DNA of 64,000 nt from Paenibacillus nasutitermitis (GCF_014641075.1 NZ_BMHP01000002.1:930001-994000); one strand, 5' to 3'; positions 43,623 through 54,289 are shown, counted from the first letter of the stretch. A program made the numbers and translations. Notes: generated by a model from the sequence alone, not told the origin.

Positions 43623-44932
43623 TTTCTCTGGTTCTGCTTTAACAAAATGCCGGCGTCCTGAAGCATCCATTCAATAAAGCAGCCATAACCGGAGCTTGGA
43701 TCGTTGACAAACACATGCGTGACAGCTCCAATTAGTTTGCCATCCTGAATGATGGGACTGCCTGACATGCCCTGTACGATTCCTCCCGTTTGTTGAAGAA
43801 GACGCGAATCGGTGATTTTAATGACCATCCCTTTTGTAGCAGGTGAAGATTGATGCGTAACATGGACAATCTGCACATCGAATCTTTCTACTTTCTGACC
43901 ATTCACAACCGTTAGGAGCTGTGCAGGACCTTCCTTAACCTCTTCTGCAAATGCCACTGGAATAGCCTGCTCTTTGTAGCTGTGATCCGGGAGCTCTGTC
44001 ATTTTACCGAAGATGCCGAATGGCGTATTTCGTTCAATATTGCCCAGCACCTTGCTTTCCTTGATAAAATGAGCTCTTTTTTCACCGGGCTCACCGTTTT
44101 GACTTTTGTTGATTGAAGTTACGTTCGATTGTAAAATCTGTCCTTCTCCTACCTCAATGGCCGTTTGTGTATCCATGTCGGTTATGACATGTCCCAGTGC
44201 CCCGTAAACGCCCTGGTCGGGTGCAAAGAAAGTTAGCGTGCCAACACCTGCTGCGGAATCACGAATATACAGTCCTAATCGCCACGCTTTATCCTCGGTA
44301 TCATAGACCGGATCCAGCTTGGTTTCAAAAAGCTGGCTGCCTCGCTTCACCGTTAAATTAATCGGCTGCTTCGCACCACCGGCTTCTTCTGCTATCCGTG
44401 CCACTTTATGCACTTCATTAACGAATTGACCGTTTATCTTCACAATAAGGTCGCCTAGCTGGAGCTTGGCGAGCTCACCTGGAGACACCTTTGATCCGTT
44501 GGCACGCAGCACTTGATGATGGCCTACAACCATAATTCCAGCGGATTTCACTTTGACGCCAATTGTTTGGCCGCCGGGTACGACTCTGAGATCAGGAACA
44601 ACGTTGACTTTCACCGTTTTAAACGGAATCTTGCCAAATAATTTCAACTTCATTGTGGTTTCGCCACTATAATTAGATTGAAGAGACAATGGCTTGTTGA
44701 GATCAACCGATATGGAACGATTATTGGATCCGTTGACCTGCAGAATATGTGGATCGACCGTAACTTGCGCATGTACGGGCATCACATAATCCAATTGCTT
44801 CAATTGACCGGAAAAAAGTCTCAACTCATTTGGAAAAGCGGCGAAATGTTGAAATGGAGCCGAAATACCTAGCATGCAGACGATAAGGACAAGAACAAGA
44901 CCAAGCCATCGCTTTCGCTGATTGGCATTCAA
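43607..44932 (-). CDS. spoIVB: SpoIVB serine peptidase (S55)
   Basis: Forespore-secreted protease that triggers pro-sigma-K processing. About 441 residues from TTG 44932 (GGGAG 10 bases upstream; GTG at 44941 is alternative but too close to the site). N-terminal membrane/signal segment (about 9-28), PDZ domain (VLRANGSKVSPGELAKLQLGDLIVKING, given in part), then the S55 domain with His in VYGALGHVITD and Ser in VQGMSGSPIIQDGKLIGAVTHV. Between recN and spo0A, as in B. subtilis. Confidence 0.96.
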   Translation of the reverse strand: MNANQRKRWLGLVLVLIVCMLGISAPFQHFAAFPNELRLFSGQLKQLDYVMPVHAQVTVDPHILQVNGSNNRSISVDLNKPLSLQSNYSGETTMKLKLFGKIPFKTVKVNVVPDLRVVPGGQTIGVKVKSAGIMVVGHHQVLRANGSKVSPGELAKLQLGDLIVKINGQFVNEVHKVARIAEEAGGAKQPINLTVKRGSQLFETKLDPVYDTEDKAWRLGLYIRDSAAGVGTLTFFAPDQGVYGALGHVITDMDTQTAIEVGEGQILQSNVTSINKSQNGEPGEKRAHFIKESKVLGNIERNTPFGIFGKMTELPDHSYKEQAIPVAFAEEVKEGPAQLLTVVNGQKVERFDVQIVHVTHQSSPATKGMVIKITDSRLLQQTGGIVQGMSGSPIIQDGKLIGAVTHVFVNDPSSGYGCFIEWMLQDAGILLKQNQRNLKAA

Positions 44933-45055
44933 TGACTTCACACTCCCTGTTGCTAAATCGCTTGACGAGAATGGAGTTCGTCATTTGCGTACACTTAAGG
45001 TCTCCTTGGCCATTGCCTTTTATGTCGCCAAAATCATTCCCGGATTGGCTTTGAA

Positions 45056-46756
45056 TTACGCTCCCTTCTGTCTGAATGCCAAGTCAAGCATTTCTTGTGC
45101 ATGATGTCTTGTTTTTTCCGTTATTTCTACGCCGCCCAGCATACGGGCCAGCTCTTCAATACGTAAATTAGGCTCAAGCTCCTTAACCCTTGTGGACGTA
45201 CGTTCCGCTACAATGGTTTTAAGAATTTCATAATGATGATCTGCCATGCAGGCAACCTGCGGCAAATGAGTGATGGAGAATACCTGGCACATTTCCGATA
45301 AACGAGACAGCTTATCGGCAATCGCTTGTGCCGCCCGGCCGCTGACTCCCGTATCCACTTCATCGAATATTAGAACCGGCACTTGATCGATTGAAGCAAA
45401 TATTGATTTCAGAGCGAGCATAATTCTTGACATTTCCCCGCCGGAAGCGATTTTGCTTAGCGGCTTAAGCGGTTCGCCCGGATTTGGAGCGATAAGAAAA
45501 GCCGCTTCATCAATTCCATTGGGCAGCAGGCGGTGGTGCTCGCCTTCCTCATGCTGTTGAAGCTGCACGCGAAAGGTCGTTCTTTCCATTTGAAGCTGCC
45601 TGAGCTCGCTTTCGATGGCAACGGCAAGTCGATCAGCCGCATGCCGTCTGAGCGTGGAGAGCACTTTGCCTAAACGATAAGCTTCTTCGAACAGCTTCTG
45701 CTGCTCGTCGCGAAGCCTCGCGATATGCTCGTCGCGATTTTCGATTTTATCCGCTTCCGATTTTATTTTCTTTAAATAGGTCAAAATATCCTGAATTTGC
45801 TCTCCATATTTGCGTTTAAGACTGTTTATCATATTAAGCCGGTCGTCAATAATGTCAAGTCGTTCCGGATCGGAATCAACCCCGTCCCGATAATCCCTCA
45901 ATTGAAAAGCCGAATCCTCCAGCTGATAAAAAGCCGACTGAAGCTGCTCCAGAAGCGGAGAAAGAACAGATTCATCATAGCCGCGGATATCTTCAATCCG
46001 GGAAATCGCCCGATTTATCGCATCCAGACCTTTGTCTCCATATACAAGCTCATACGCCTCCGAAGCCGCGTGACGGCGTTTTACGGCATGCATTAGTTTT
46101 TGCATTTCTTCTTGAAGTGATTCATCCTCGCCAACTTTTAGATCGGCAGCGCTAATTTCTTCAATCTGAAATCGGTACAGATCAAGCATTTGCATATTTT
46201 GCCTCGACGAATCCTCCAATTCCCGAAGCTGGGAACGAACCTTTTCATATTGTTTGTAGGTGGTGCGGTATTTATCAAGCTTGTCCATGACTTTGACACC
46301 CGCATACAAATCCAGCCAATCCAAATGCTTCTCCGTTCGCAGAAGCGATTGATGCTCATGCTGCCCATGAATATTTACGAGACATTCCCCTGCTTCGCGA
46401 AGCATGGACATCGTCACAATATGACCGTTAATTCGGCTGACGCTTTTACCCTGCGAGGAAAGTTCTCTGCGTATGACAAGCTCCTCATCAGGCGATGCAT
46501 TCACTCCAAACGACTCTAATGTCCTCCATACCGGATGGTTGCCAGGCAAATCAAACATGGCTTCAATTTCAGCTTTGTTGCAGCCATACCGCACCATATC
46601 GCATGATCCTCTTCCTCCGACGACAAGGCTGAGCGCATCGATCAGAATGGATTTGCCCGCCCCTGTTTCTCCGGTTAACACATGGAATCCATCATGGAAA
46701 TGAGCAGTTACCGATTCAATAACGGCCAAATTGCGTATAGACAGCTCGCGAAGCAT
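45056..46756 (-). CDS. recN: DNA repair protein RecN
   Basis: SMC-like ATPase acting early at double-strand breaks. 566 residues from ATG 46756, preceded by TTAAGGAGGGG. Walker A in HVLTGETGAGKSILIDAL, long coiled coils on both sides of the middle (about 155-365), signature LSKIASGGEMSRIMLAL and Walker B VLIFDEVDTGVSG. Follows argR by 66 bases; spoIVB follows downstream. Confidence 0.97.
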   Translation of the reverse strand: MLRELSIRNLAVIESVTAHFHDGFHVLTGETGAGKSILIDALSLVVGGRGSCDMVRYGCNKAEIEAMFDLPGNHPVWRTLESFGVNASPDEELVIRRELSSQGKSVSRINGHIVTMSMLREAGECLVNIHGQHEHQSLLRTEKHLDWLDLYAGVKVMDKLDKYRTTYKQYEKVRSQLRELEDSSRQNMQMLDLYRFQIEEISAADLKVGEDESLQEEMQKLMHAVKRRHAASEAYELVYGDKGLDAINRAISRIEDIRGYDESVLSPLLEQLQSAFYQLEDSAFQLRDYRDGVDSDPERLDIIDDRLNMINSLKRKYGEQIQDILTYLKKIKSEADKIENRDEHIARLRDEQQKLFEEAYRLGKVLSTLRRHAADRLAVAIESELRQLQMERTTFRVQLQQHEEGEHHRLLPNGIDEAAFLIAPNPGEPLKPLSKIASGGEMSRIMLALKSIFASIDQVPVLIFDEVDTGVSGRAAQAIADKLSRLSEMCQVFSITHLPQVACMADHHYEILKTIVAERTSTRVKELEPNLRIEELARMLGGVEITEKTRHHAQEMLDLAFRQKGA

Positions 46757-46822
46757 GAATGTCCCCTCCTTAAGTCTTCCCATGCGGCTATGGCGCCGCG
46801 GATTGGTAACGCTTGAACCAGC

Positions 46823-47272
46823 CTAGTTCATCAAATCCAGTAATCTGTCAATAACCTCTTCGCTTTGCGTTTTGGTGCGGCAAATAATCAGAATGGTGTC
46901 ATCGCCGCATATGGTTCCCATTACTTCCGGCCATTCCATATTGTCGATCATCGCGCCGATGGCATTCGCCGTTCCCGGCAGGCATTTCATAACAACCAGA
47001 TTCTCCGTGTGGTCAATATGCAGGAAATGATCGGCAAGCGTTCGTTTCAGCTTGTGGATGGGATTCATGCGCTGCTCCTGCGGCAAGGAATATTTATAAC
47101 GGCCGCCCTCAGCCGAAACCTTAATGAGCTGCAGTTCTTTAATATCCCTGGAAACGGTTGCCTGAGTCACCTGTAATCCCGCTTCTCTAAGCGCATCAAC
47201 AAGCTCATCCTGTGTTTCAATAATTTTGCCGGTTATCATTTCACGAATCTTCATATGCCTGACACTTTTCAT
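46823..47272 (-). CDS. argR: Arginine repressor ArgR/AhrC
   Basis: 149 residues, the same length as AhrC. Winged helix with TQDELVDALREAGLQVTQATVSRDIKEL, oligomerisation/arginine domain with GTANAIGAMIDNMEWPEVMGTICGDDTILIICRT, where GTICGDDT is the arginine-binding signature. GAGGGGGG is 5 bases before the ATG. Controls arginine synthesis and breakdown. Between tlyA-side genes and recN as in B. subtilis. Confidence 0.97.
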   Translation of the reverse strand: MKSVRHMKIREMITGKIIETQDELVDALREAGLQVTQATVSRDIKELQLIKVSAEGGRYKYSLPQEQRMNPIHKLKRTLADHFLHIDHTENLVVMKCLPGTANAIGAMIDNMEWPEVMGTICGDDTILIICRTKTQSEEVIDRLLDLMN

Positions 47273-47315
47273 GGGAGCCCCCCTCTTTAAGTTCTATTTC
47301 AGTTGTATTTAAAAT

Positions 47316-47774
47316 TTATCCGAATCGGAAAGTAATCTTCCGTATGGTTTTGTCTTTTTGATCGATGAACAATACGCCTTCACTTTCAGGCAGAAGAAGT
47401 GCATAAACCAGAAGTCTATCCCTCACCCCGCTGCCCGTCCAATCCATTGGCATGCGGTCACGGGAAGTTTTGACAATATAATATTTGCCATCCTTCTCTG
47501 CAATTAAATCAATGAACAATCGGCTCTGCAGTTCCAGTCCATCCAGATCGATGCGGATCGGAAGTCTGTATTTGCCGTGAGTCACTTCATAACCGGCCTG
47601 CTCCAGAAATCGGACATTCTCATCCGTATCATCGACATCCTCGGCTTCGCTGAGAAGCAGTTTCGAATTCATGCCCGGCGGCTCGTGAAGCCAGCGGTAG
47701 AAAACACGATACAGCCAGAACACAATAATCCCGCCGGCAATCAGCATAACCAGCCAATCCCCGTATTTACCCAA
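47316..47774 (-). CDS. Membrane-anchored protein of unknown function, possible degenerate PD-(D/E)XK fold
   Basis: 152 residues from TTG 47774, chosen for GGGAGGGG 5 bases upstream (the ATG at 47813 has its site too far away). One N-terminal membrane segment (LVMLIAGGIIVFWLYRVFY), then an acidic linker and a soluble domain. The stretch LFIDLIAEKDGKYYIVKTSRDR, followed by VRDRLLVYALLL and GVLFIDQKD, recalls the restriction-endonuclease-like core with key acids altered; this is a guess from pattern. It lies between tlyA and argR, 43 bases before argR. Confidence 0.75.
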   Translation of the reverse strand: MGKYGDWLVMLIAGGIIVFWLYRVFYRWLHEPPGMNSKLLLSEAEDVDDTDENVRFLEQAGYEVTHGKYRLPIRIDLDGLELQSRLFIDLIAEKDGKYYIVKTSRDRMPMDWTGSGVRDRLLVYALLLPESEGVLFIDQKDKTIRKITFRFG

Positions 47775-47921
47775 GGAAACCCCTCCCTGTCCAATCGCTC
47801 TTCTTAAATTCATTCGCGCTGGCGGGTGTATTTCCTCTTTGCAGAAATTACGAACGCTTGTTTGGTTTTTTCTAGTTTAACAAAAAAATAGCCATCTGCA
47901 AAGGGGGCACGGCCGAATATA

Positions 47922-47965
47922 CAAAAAAAAGAGCTCCCCTGACTTCCAGGAAAGCTCCCCATAGG
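47922..47965 (-). terminator. Terminator downstream of tlyA
   Basis: Minus strand AGCTTTCC pairs with GGGGAGCT (two G-U pairs), then TCTTTTTTTT. About 30 bases past the tlyA stop, so the next genes toward argR need another promoter or readthrough. Confidence 0.7.
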
Positions 47966-47993
47966 ATCCATTAAATAATAAACGAAGCGATAT

Positions 47994-48836
47994 TCAGCTT
48001 TTTTTGGAATTTCCCTGTGCAAACGTCCGGGAAGCCTCTTGAACAAGAGCCGCAACGGCTTCTACTGACAGTGGCGGCTCCGTTGTCCCCGGCTTCCAGA
48101 TCCAGTAAGCCAAAAATTCGATATTACCTTCTCCACCCGTAATGGGTGAGAAGGTAAGATGCTGCAAGGAAAAACCAAGCTCCGCGGCGTACCCGAGGAC
48201 TCTGTTCAATACTTCCTCATGCACCTTGGGATCCCGGACAACGCCTGATTTGCCAACGTTCTCCCGCCCCGCTTCGAACTGAGGCTTGATCAGCGCGACC
48301 GTCCCTGCGCCATCCGCAAGCAGCGTACCCAGTGCAGGCAGGATATGCTTGAGGGAGATAAACGATACGTCAATGGTCGCAAAGTCCGGTTGGGGCCCCT
48401 TCAGATCAGCAGGCTGCGTGTAGCGAAAATTCGTCCGCTCCATAACGTCTACTCTGCTATCCTGGCGCAAGGACCAATCCAGCTGGTTATAACCCACATC
48501 CACGGCATAGACATAAGCTGCGCCATTCTGAAGGGCGCAGTCTGTAAATCCCCCCGTGGAAGCTCCAATATCCAGCATGACTGCCCCCTGGAGGGACAAC
48601 TCGAACTTGTCGATGGCCTTAGCCAGCTTTAACCCGCCGCGGCTTACATATGGATGAGGAGCCCCCTTCACTGTGATAGCGGAGGTGCGCGGAACTTTCA
48701 TGCCGCTCTTTTCAATCCGTTCCCCATCCACAATGACAAGTCCTGCCATCAAAGCGGCTTTTGCTTTTTCCCGGCTTTCGTAATAGCCCTGCTCAACAAG
48801 CAGAATGTCGATGCGTTCCTTAGCTGTCGTCATCAT
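47994..48836 (-). CDS. tlyA: TlyA-family rRNA (cytidine-2'-O)-methyltransferase
   Basis: 280 residues. N-terminal S4 RNA-binding domain (RIDILLVEQGYYESREKAKAALMAGLVIV) and FtsJ-like methyltransferase domain with SAM motif MLDIGASTGGFTDCAL and the K-D-K-E type residues (VDVGYNQLDW, IDVSFISL, LIKPQFEAGRENVGKSGVVRD). In B. subtilis the gene yqxC sits between dxs and ahrC, as here. Starts 14 bases after the dxs stop. Confidence 0.94.
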   Translation of the reverse strand: MMTTAKERIDILLVEQGYYESREKAKAALMAGLVIVDGERIEKSGMKVPRTSAITVKGAPHPYVSRGGLKLAKAIDKFELSLQGAVMLDIGASTGGFTDCALQNGAAYVYAVDVGYNQLDWSLRQDSRVDVMERTNFRYTQPADLKGPQPDFATIDVSFISLKHILPALGTLLADGAGTVALIKPQFEAGRENVGKSGVVRDPKVHEEVLNRVLGYAAELGFSLQHLTFSPITGGEGNIEFLAYWIWKPGTTEPPLSVEAVAALVQEASRTFAQGNSKKS

Positions 48837-48849
48837 TCAATCTCCGATC

Positions 48850-50751
48850 TTATGCGGGTCCATGAGCTCGTTTCCGCACAAGCGGAAGCATTGATTTGAT
48901 CTCTGACGCCACACGCTCGCTGGTCAATCCTGCTTCCCTGCGCTGTTCCGGTATGGAACCATGCTCGATAAATAGATCCGGAACTCCGACAAGACGTACC
49001 GATCCATTATAAGATTTATTATGGATTGAATAAAATTCCAGGACGGCGCTGCCTAATCCGCCTTGAACCGCGCCTTCTTCCAGAACAATCATATTCAAGC
49101 CTTCCTTGGCCAGCTGAAGCAACATGGTCTCGTCGAGTGGCTTGATAAAGCGGGCATTAACAATCCGGATATTGAGTCCTTCTCTTTTGAGCTGCTCCGC
49201 TGTCTCTTCGGCTACCTGAAGCATGGGTCCGATGGCCAGAATGACAGCTGAATCGCCATCGCGTACCGTCTCCCATTTGCCGATCTGCAGCGGGGTGCTC
49301 TGTTTGTCGATCGCAACACCCAGCGCGTTTACACGCGGATAGCGAATCGCAATAGGCCCTTCATTGTATTCGAACGCCGTTATCATCATGCGGTGGAGCT
49401 CATTCTCGTCTTTGGGCATCATTAGAACCATATTCGGAATATGCCGCAGGAATGCGATATCGTACACGCCCTGGTGAGTCTCCCCGTCCGGTCCGACAAA
49501 ACCGGCCCGATCTATGGCGAATACAACATTCGCGTTATGTCTGCAAATATCGTGGACCACCTGGTCATAAGCCCGCTGCAGGAAGGTGGAATACACCGCG
49601 AATACGGGCTTCATCCCTTCCATAGCAAGCGCTGCACACATTGTTGCGGCATGCTGCTCGGCGATGCCCACATCAATCATCCGATCAGGGAATATCTTCG
49701 CAAATTTGGTTAAACCCGAGCCTCCCGGCATAGCCGGCGTAACGGCTACGATCCGCTTATCCTTTTGGGCTAGCTCAATTAATGCGTCGCTAAATACTTC
49801 GGTATACATCGGGGGGCCTACAGCCTTCAGAACCTGGCCCGATTCGATTTTATACGGAGAAATGCCATGCCATTTATAGGAATCCGCCTCAGCGGGTGAA
49901 TAGCCTTTTCCTTTAACGGTAATAACATGAACCAGAACAGGCCCTGAGGCATTGTTTGCCTGCTCCATGACATCAAGCAGTTGGTTAATATCGTGTCCGT
50001 CTACAGGACCGAAATACGTAAACCCGAACTGTTCGAATAAAATACCGCTGACGAGTAAATATTTGATGCTATCTTTGAGTCTTTCGGCTGTTTTGGCCAA
50101 TTTTCCGCCAATAGCCGGGATTTTGTTAAGCAGTTGGTTTAGTTCTTCTTTGGCTTTCTGGTAATGACGGTCCGTTCGAATTTTACCCAGGTAGTGATGT
50201 AGGGCGCCGACATTCGGCGCAATTGACATTTCATTGTCATTCAATATGACCATCAGGTTCTTCTTCTCGTGACCGATGTGATTCAAAGCTTCAAGCGCCA
50301 TGCCGCCCGTAAGGGCTCCATCACCGATAACGGCGACCACTTTGTTGTCCTCGCCTTTCAAATCGCGGGCAAGCGCCATGCCCATTGCCGCAGACAAGGA
50401 TGTGCTGCTGTGTCCGGCTTCCCAGACATCATGTTCGCTTTCTGCCCGTTTGACAAATCCGCACAGGCCTTTAAACTGACGCAGCGAATCAAACTGACTC
50501 ATTCGGCCCGTCAATATTTTATGAACGTAAGACTGATGTCCCACATCAAAAATAAATTTATCTTTAGGACTGTCATACAAAAAATGCAAAGCGAGCGTTA
50601 GCTCCACTACGCCTAAGTTCGACGCAAGATGCCCGCCCGTCGCGGAAAGCTTTGCAATTAAAAACTCGCGGATTTCTCCAGCAAGCTGCTCCAATTGATT
50701 AACCGACAGATGTTTAAGATCTTTCGGCTCGTTTATTTGTTCGAGCAACAC
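48850..50751 (-). CDS. dxs: 1-deoxy-D-xylulose-5-phosphate synthase
   Basis: First and committed step of the MEP isoprenoid pathway (pyruvate plus glyceraldehyde-3-phosphate). 633 residues from GTG 50751 (GAGGA 6 bases upstream). TPP motif [18 protein letters not shown]...[20 protein letters not shown], and the transketolase C-terminal half ([38 protein letters not shown]). Follows ispA after 110 bases without a clear terminator. Confidence 0.97.
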   Translation of the reverse strand: MLLEQINEPKDLKHLSVNQLEQLAGEIREFLIAKLSATGGHLASNLGVVELTLALHFLYDSPKDKFIFDVGHQSYVHKILTGRMSQFDSLRQFKGLCGFVKRAESEHDVWEAGHSSTSLSAAMGMALARDLKGEDNKVVAVIGDGALTGGMALEALNHIGHEKKNLMVILNDNEMSIAPNVGALHHYLGKIRTDRHYQKAKEELNQLLNKIPAIGGKLAKTAERLKDSIKYLLVSGILFEQFGFTYFGPVDGHDINQLLDVMEQANNASGPVLVHVITVKGKGYSPAEADSYKWHGISPYKIESGQVLKAVGPPMYTEVFSDALIELAQKDKRIVAVTPAMPGGSGLTKFAKIFPDRMIDVGIAEQHAATMCAALAMEGMKPVFAVYSTFLQRAYDQVVHDICRHNANVVFAIDRAGFVGPDGETHQGVYDIAFLRHIPNMVLMMPKDENELHRMMITAFEYNEGPIAIRYPRVNALGVAIDKQSTPLQIGKWETVRDGDSAVILAIGPMLQVAEETAEQLKREGLNIRIVNARFIKPLDETMLLQLAKEGLNMIVLEEGAVQGGLGSAVLEFYSIHNKSYNGSVRLVGVPDLFIEHGSIPEQRREAGLTSERVASEIKSMLPLVRKRAHGPA

Positions 50752-50861
50752 GTTATTTCCTCGCTTTCCTCAGCTGGCAGCCACCATAGTCCGGGAACTT
50801 TCGACGTTTCTTCCGTAGATTATAACACAGATTGTCGTAAATGCCCAAGGCTGCCGGCAAA

Positions 50862-51773
50862 TCAGTGATCCCGGTTCATTAAATAATCCGCGATCGACAG
50901 AAGTTTTTCGGGCATGGATAAATTAGCCTGCCGCAGCGCTTCCTTGGATTCCTTTGTCAAACGCTTCACCAACTCCAGGCTTTGTTCCATTCCGATAATA
51001 AAAGGATAGGTAACCTTTTGCTGCTGCACATCGCTTTGTACCGGTTTGCCCAGCTTGGTTTCGTCACCGACAAGATCAAGAATATCGTCCCGCACCTGAA
51101 AAGCAAGTCCCAGCTTGCGTGCAAATTCCTCCAGCGCCGCCAACTGCTCAGGAGTAGCTCCACCGATGCGGGCCCCTGACGTTATAGAGAATACAATCAG
51201 ATCGCTTGTTTTATGCAAATGAATGTATTCCAGCTCGGTCAATGAAGTTACGCCCTGTTCTCCCAGAATATCCGCGGCTTGACCGCCGACCATTCCCGAA
51301 GCTCCGGACAGCTTAGCTAAATCAGACACGATCGCCAGCGCTACTTCTGAAGGAACGCCGAGAGATGCTGTCTGGGATACGGCATAGAAAGCATGAGAAA
51401 GCAAGCCGTCCCCCGCTAAAATCGCCATAGCTTCTCCAAATACCTTATGATTGGTCGGTTTGCCCCGACGATAATCGTCATTGTCCATCGCCGGCAAATC
51501 GTCATGGATCAGCGAGTACGTGTGAATCATTTCTATGGCGCAGGCTACAGGCATCGCTGCCTCATATGTGCTGCCCTCACCCCTGACCGCCTCCGCAGCT
51601 GCAAGAACGAGAATCGGCCGCAGCCTTTTTCCACCTGCCTCCAGGGAGTACAACATCGCTTCGCGAAGTTTGGCCGGAACAGGCCATTCCTGCGGGACAG
51701 ATGTTCTTAACGCCTGTTCGATTTCATAAGCTGTACGAGATAAGTAATCTGCTGTCACAACCGAAGCGTTCAA
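50862..51773 (-). CDS. ispA: Farnesyl-diphosphate synthase (polyprenyl synthetase)
   Basis: Condenses IPP with DMAPP/GPP to farnesyl diphosphate. 303 residues from TTG 51773 (AAGGGGA upstream). First Asp-rich motif LIHDDLPAMDNDDYRRGKPTNH and second FQVRDDILDLVGDE are intact. The xseB stop lies two bases before the start codon, so translation is coupled. dxs follows. Confidence 0.95.
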   Translation of the reverse strand: MNASVVTADYLSRTAYEIEQALRTSVPQEWPVPAKLREAMLYSLEAGGKRLRPILVLAAAEAVRGEGSTYEAAMPVACAIEMIHTYSLIHDDLPAMDNDDYRRGKPTNHKVFGEAMAILAGDGLLSHAFYAVSQTASLGVPSEVALAIVSDLAKLSGASGMVGGQAADILGEQGVTSLTELEYIHLHKTSDLIVFSITSGARIGGATPEQLAALEEFARKLGLAFQVRDDILDLVGDETKLGKPVQSDVQQQKVTYPFIIGMEQSLELVKRLTKESKEALRQANLSMPEKLLSIADYLMNRDH

Positions 51774-51775
51774 GT

Positions 51776-52030
51776 TTATTCCCCTTTATCTTCGTTTGCC
51801 GGGGCAAACGTTTTTTTAATTAAGCCGCCTTCGGATTCGATCAGCACTTCGATCTTTTTCTCCACCTGTTCCAGCTTTGCTCCACACAGTTGGGATATTT
51901 TCATACCTTCCTGAAAAAGATCGATTGCTTGTTCGAGCGGAACGTCGCCGTTCTCCAGTTGGCTCACGATGACCTCCAGCCGCTCCATCGCTTCCTCGAA
52001 ACTTACTTCCTGCTGCGCTTCTTTGCTCAT
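51776..52030 (-). CDS. xseB: Exodeoxyribonuclease VII small subunit
   Basis: 84 residues, helical: SFEEAMERLEVIVSQLENGDVPLEQAIDLFQEGMKI (given only as family signature region, residues 10-44). Binds several copies per large subunit XseA, whose stop is 4 bases upstream. Acidic C-tail. Confidence 0.95.
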   Translation of the reverse strand: MSKEAQQEVSFEEAMERLEVIVSQLENGDVPLEQAIDLFQEGMKISQLCGAKLEQVEKKIEVLIESEGGLIKKTFAPANEDKGE

Positions 52031-52034
52031 CCGG

Positions 52035-53387
52035 TTAAGCCTCTCCCTTCATCCCCCATACCTGACATTCCAATTGGCCGTCAGCCAGCTTCACTTTGAC
52101 TATATCTCCTGGTTGTACAGCGGAGATCGTCTTGATCAGCGATTTTTCCTGTTCATCATAAACAAGACTGTATCCCCGTGACATGACTTTAAGCGGGCTT
52201 AAAGCATCCAACTGTCTAATCGAAGCAGTTAGATGGATTCGATGTGTTTTGACCGTTGAAATCATAGTGGCCTCCAGCCTCTGTGAAGTTCCCTGCAGGC
52301 GGGCACGCGCAAATACAGCCTTCCCTCCAGGGTGAGCGCTTGCCAGTGCCGAACGCAACCCCATCAGCTTTTCCCTGCTGCGCTGCGTTTGTCTCTGGGT
52401 CCGATGCTCCAGCTTATCGCGCAGACGGTCCAGGCGTTCAGCCTGCTGAAGCAAATATTTACGCGGATTGACAAACAGCGGCGATCTGCGGATGCGTAAT
52501 AAACGATCCCTGCGGCTGGATATCGTATTGCGCAACGAGAGAAGCAGGCGGTTATGCAGCTGATTCAACTGGCCGGCAAGCTCCATAACATTGGCAACGG
52601 CAAGTTCCGCCGCAGCTGTTGGCGTAGCCGCTCGCAAATCCGCCACAAAATCAGCAATGGTAAAATCAGTCTCATGGCCGACAGCCGAAATAATCGGTAT
52701 GGCTGAGGCTGCTATCTTCCGGGCTACCGCTTCCTCGTTGAATGCCCAGAGCTCCTCGAGCGAACCGCCTCCGCGCCCTACAATTAATACGTCAACCTCA
52801 GCCATTTGGTTCATTATTTCAATCGCTCTAACAATTGCAGGAGCCGCCCCCTTGCCTTGCACAAGTACAGGAAAAAGCAGCACCGGCACGGAAGGGTGGC
52901 GACGCTGCAGCGTAATCATAATATCGCGCACTGCGGCGCCGGTCGGCGAAGTAATTACCCCAATCGCTTTAGGATGGCGCGGAATGGCGCGTTTTCTCGA
53001 TTGATCGAACAGCCCTTCCTGCTCCAGTTTGCGTTTTAATTGTTCAAATGCCAAATACAAGCTGCCGATACCATCCGGCTGCATTTGAGTGGCATAGAAC
53101 TGATAATTTCCATCCCGCTCAAATACAGATATATTCCCGCGCGCAAGAACTTTTGCCCCTTCCTTTGGCATGAAAGGGAGCTTCTGATTGTGAGAAGCGA
53201 ACATAATACATTTTAACCGGCTATCCTTATCTTTAAGCGTAAAATACATATGCCCGCTGGAATGATGGGTGAAATTGGAGATTTCCCCTCTCAGCCATAC
53301 ATCGCCAAGAAGAACATCCGATTCCAGCTTCATCCGGATATACTTATTAATATCCTTGATCGAAAAAATGCGCGAACCGTCTGCCAT
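52035..53387 (-). CDS. xseA: Exodeoxyribonuclease VII large subunit
   Basis: Degrades single-stranded DNA from both ends. About 450 residues from ATG 53387 (GGGGAGTG upstream; GTG at 53402 is the alternative). N-terminal OB fold (LLGDVWLRGEISNFTHHSSGHMYF), conserved GVITSPTGAAVRDI, VGRGGGSLEELWAFNEE, SAVGHETDFTIADFVADLRAATPTAAAEL, then a long coiled coil (about 290-390) that anchors XseB. Confidence 0.96.
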   Translation of the reverse strand: MADGSRIFSIKDINKYIRMKLESDVLLGDVWLRGEISNFTHHSSGHMYFTLKDKDSRLKCIMFASHNQKLPFMPKEGAKVLARGNISVFERDGNYQFYATQMQPDGIGSLYLAFEQLKRKLEQEGLFDQSRKRAIPRHPKAIGVITSPTGAAVRDIMITLQRRHPSVPVLLFPVLVQGKGAAPAIVRAIEIMNQMAEVDVLIVGRGGGSLEELWAFNEEAVARKIAASAIPIISAVGHETDFTIADFVADLRAATPTAAAELAVANVMELAGQLNQLHNRLLLSLRNTISSRRDRLLRIRRSPLFVNPRKYLLQQAERLDRLRDKLEHRTQRQTQRSREKLMGLRSALASAHPGGKAVFARARLQGTSQRLEATMISTVKTHRIHLTASIRQLDALSPLKVMSRGYSLVYDEQEKSLIKTISAVQPGDIVKVKLADGQLECQVWGMKGEA

Positions 53388-53409
53388 ATGCGGTTTCGTC
53401 ACTCCCCGA

Positions 53410-54261
53410 CTATTTATTTGCCATTTCTGCAGCTTTCATTGTGTTCTGCATCAGCATGGTGATTGTCATCGGACCTACTCCGCCCGGTACCGGGGTTACA
53501 TATCCGGCTACTTCCAGCACATCGTCAAAATCTACGTCTCCAGCCAGTTTCCCGTCAGAGAGCCGGTTAATGCCCACATCAATGACCACTGCGCCCGGCT
53601 TTACAAAATCGCGTCCAATCGCTTTTGCTCTGCCAATCGCCACCACCAATATATCAGCCGTCTTGGCAATCGATTGCATATCCGCTGTCCTGGAATGGCA
53701 AATCGTAACCGTCGCATGTTCGCGGAGCAGAAGCATCGCTACAGGCTTGCCTACAATATTGCTGCGTCCAATGACAACGGCATGTTTACCCGCAATATCT
53801 ATGCCGCTGTGCTTGATCAATTCAATGACCCCAGCCGGCGTACAAGGGAGCAAACTGTCGTCTCCAATGACGAGATTGCCGACACTAAACGGGTGAAAGC
53901 CATCCACGTCCTTCTCGACACTGATCGCATCGATAACGGCTTTTTCATCGATATGCTTGGGCAGCGGAAGCTGAACCAGAATCCCGTGAATGGTCGACTG
54001 CTTGTTCAGCTTGTCAATCAGCTGCAGGAGCTCCTCCTGGCTCGTATCAGCCTGTAAACGATGAACCTCGGAATAGAACCCAAGCTGTATGCAGGCTTTT
54101 TCCTTGCTGCCTACATATACGCGGGATGCCGGATCGTCTCCAACCAGAACAACAGCCAAACCTGGAGTTATTCCCCGGGCTGCAAGCTCTGCAGCCTTTT
54201 CTTTAATTTGAACGCGGATAGTATCCGAGACTTGTTTTCCCTGTATAAGTTGTGCGGTCAT
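53410..54261 (-). CDS. folD: Bifunctional methylenetetrahydrofolate dehydrogenase/cyclohydrolase
   Basis: 283 residues. Substrate motif [18 protein letters not shown] with catalytic Lys, [25 protein letters not shown] loop [18 protein letters not shown] and [15 protein letters not shown]. Makes 10-formyl-THF for purines. AAAGGAG precedes the ATG. Copy B of the dispersed repeat begins 29 bases upstream. Confidence 0.97.
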   Translation of the reverse strand: MTAQLIQGKQVSDTIRVQIKEKAAELAARGITPGLAVVLVGDDPASRVYVGSKEKACIQLGFYSEVHRLQADTSQEELLQLIDKLNKQSTIHGILVQLPLPKHIDEKAVIDAISVEKDVDGFHPFSVGNLVIGDDSLLPCTPAGVIELIKHSGIDIAGKHAVVIGRSNIVGKPVAMLLLREHATVTICHSRTADMQSIAKTADILVVAIGRAKAIGRDFVKPGAVVIDVGINRLSDGKLAGDVDFDDVLEVAGYVTPVPGGVGPMTITMLMQNTMKAAEMANK

Positions 54262-54289
54262 AATTGCGTTCTCCTTTCATTTATAAGGC

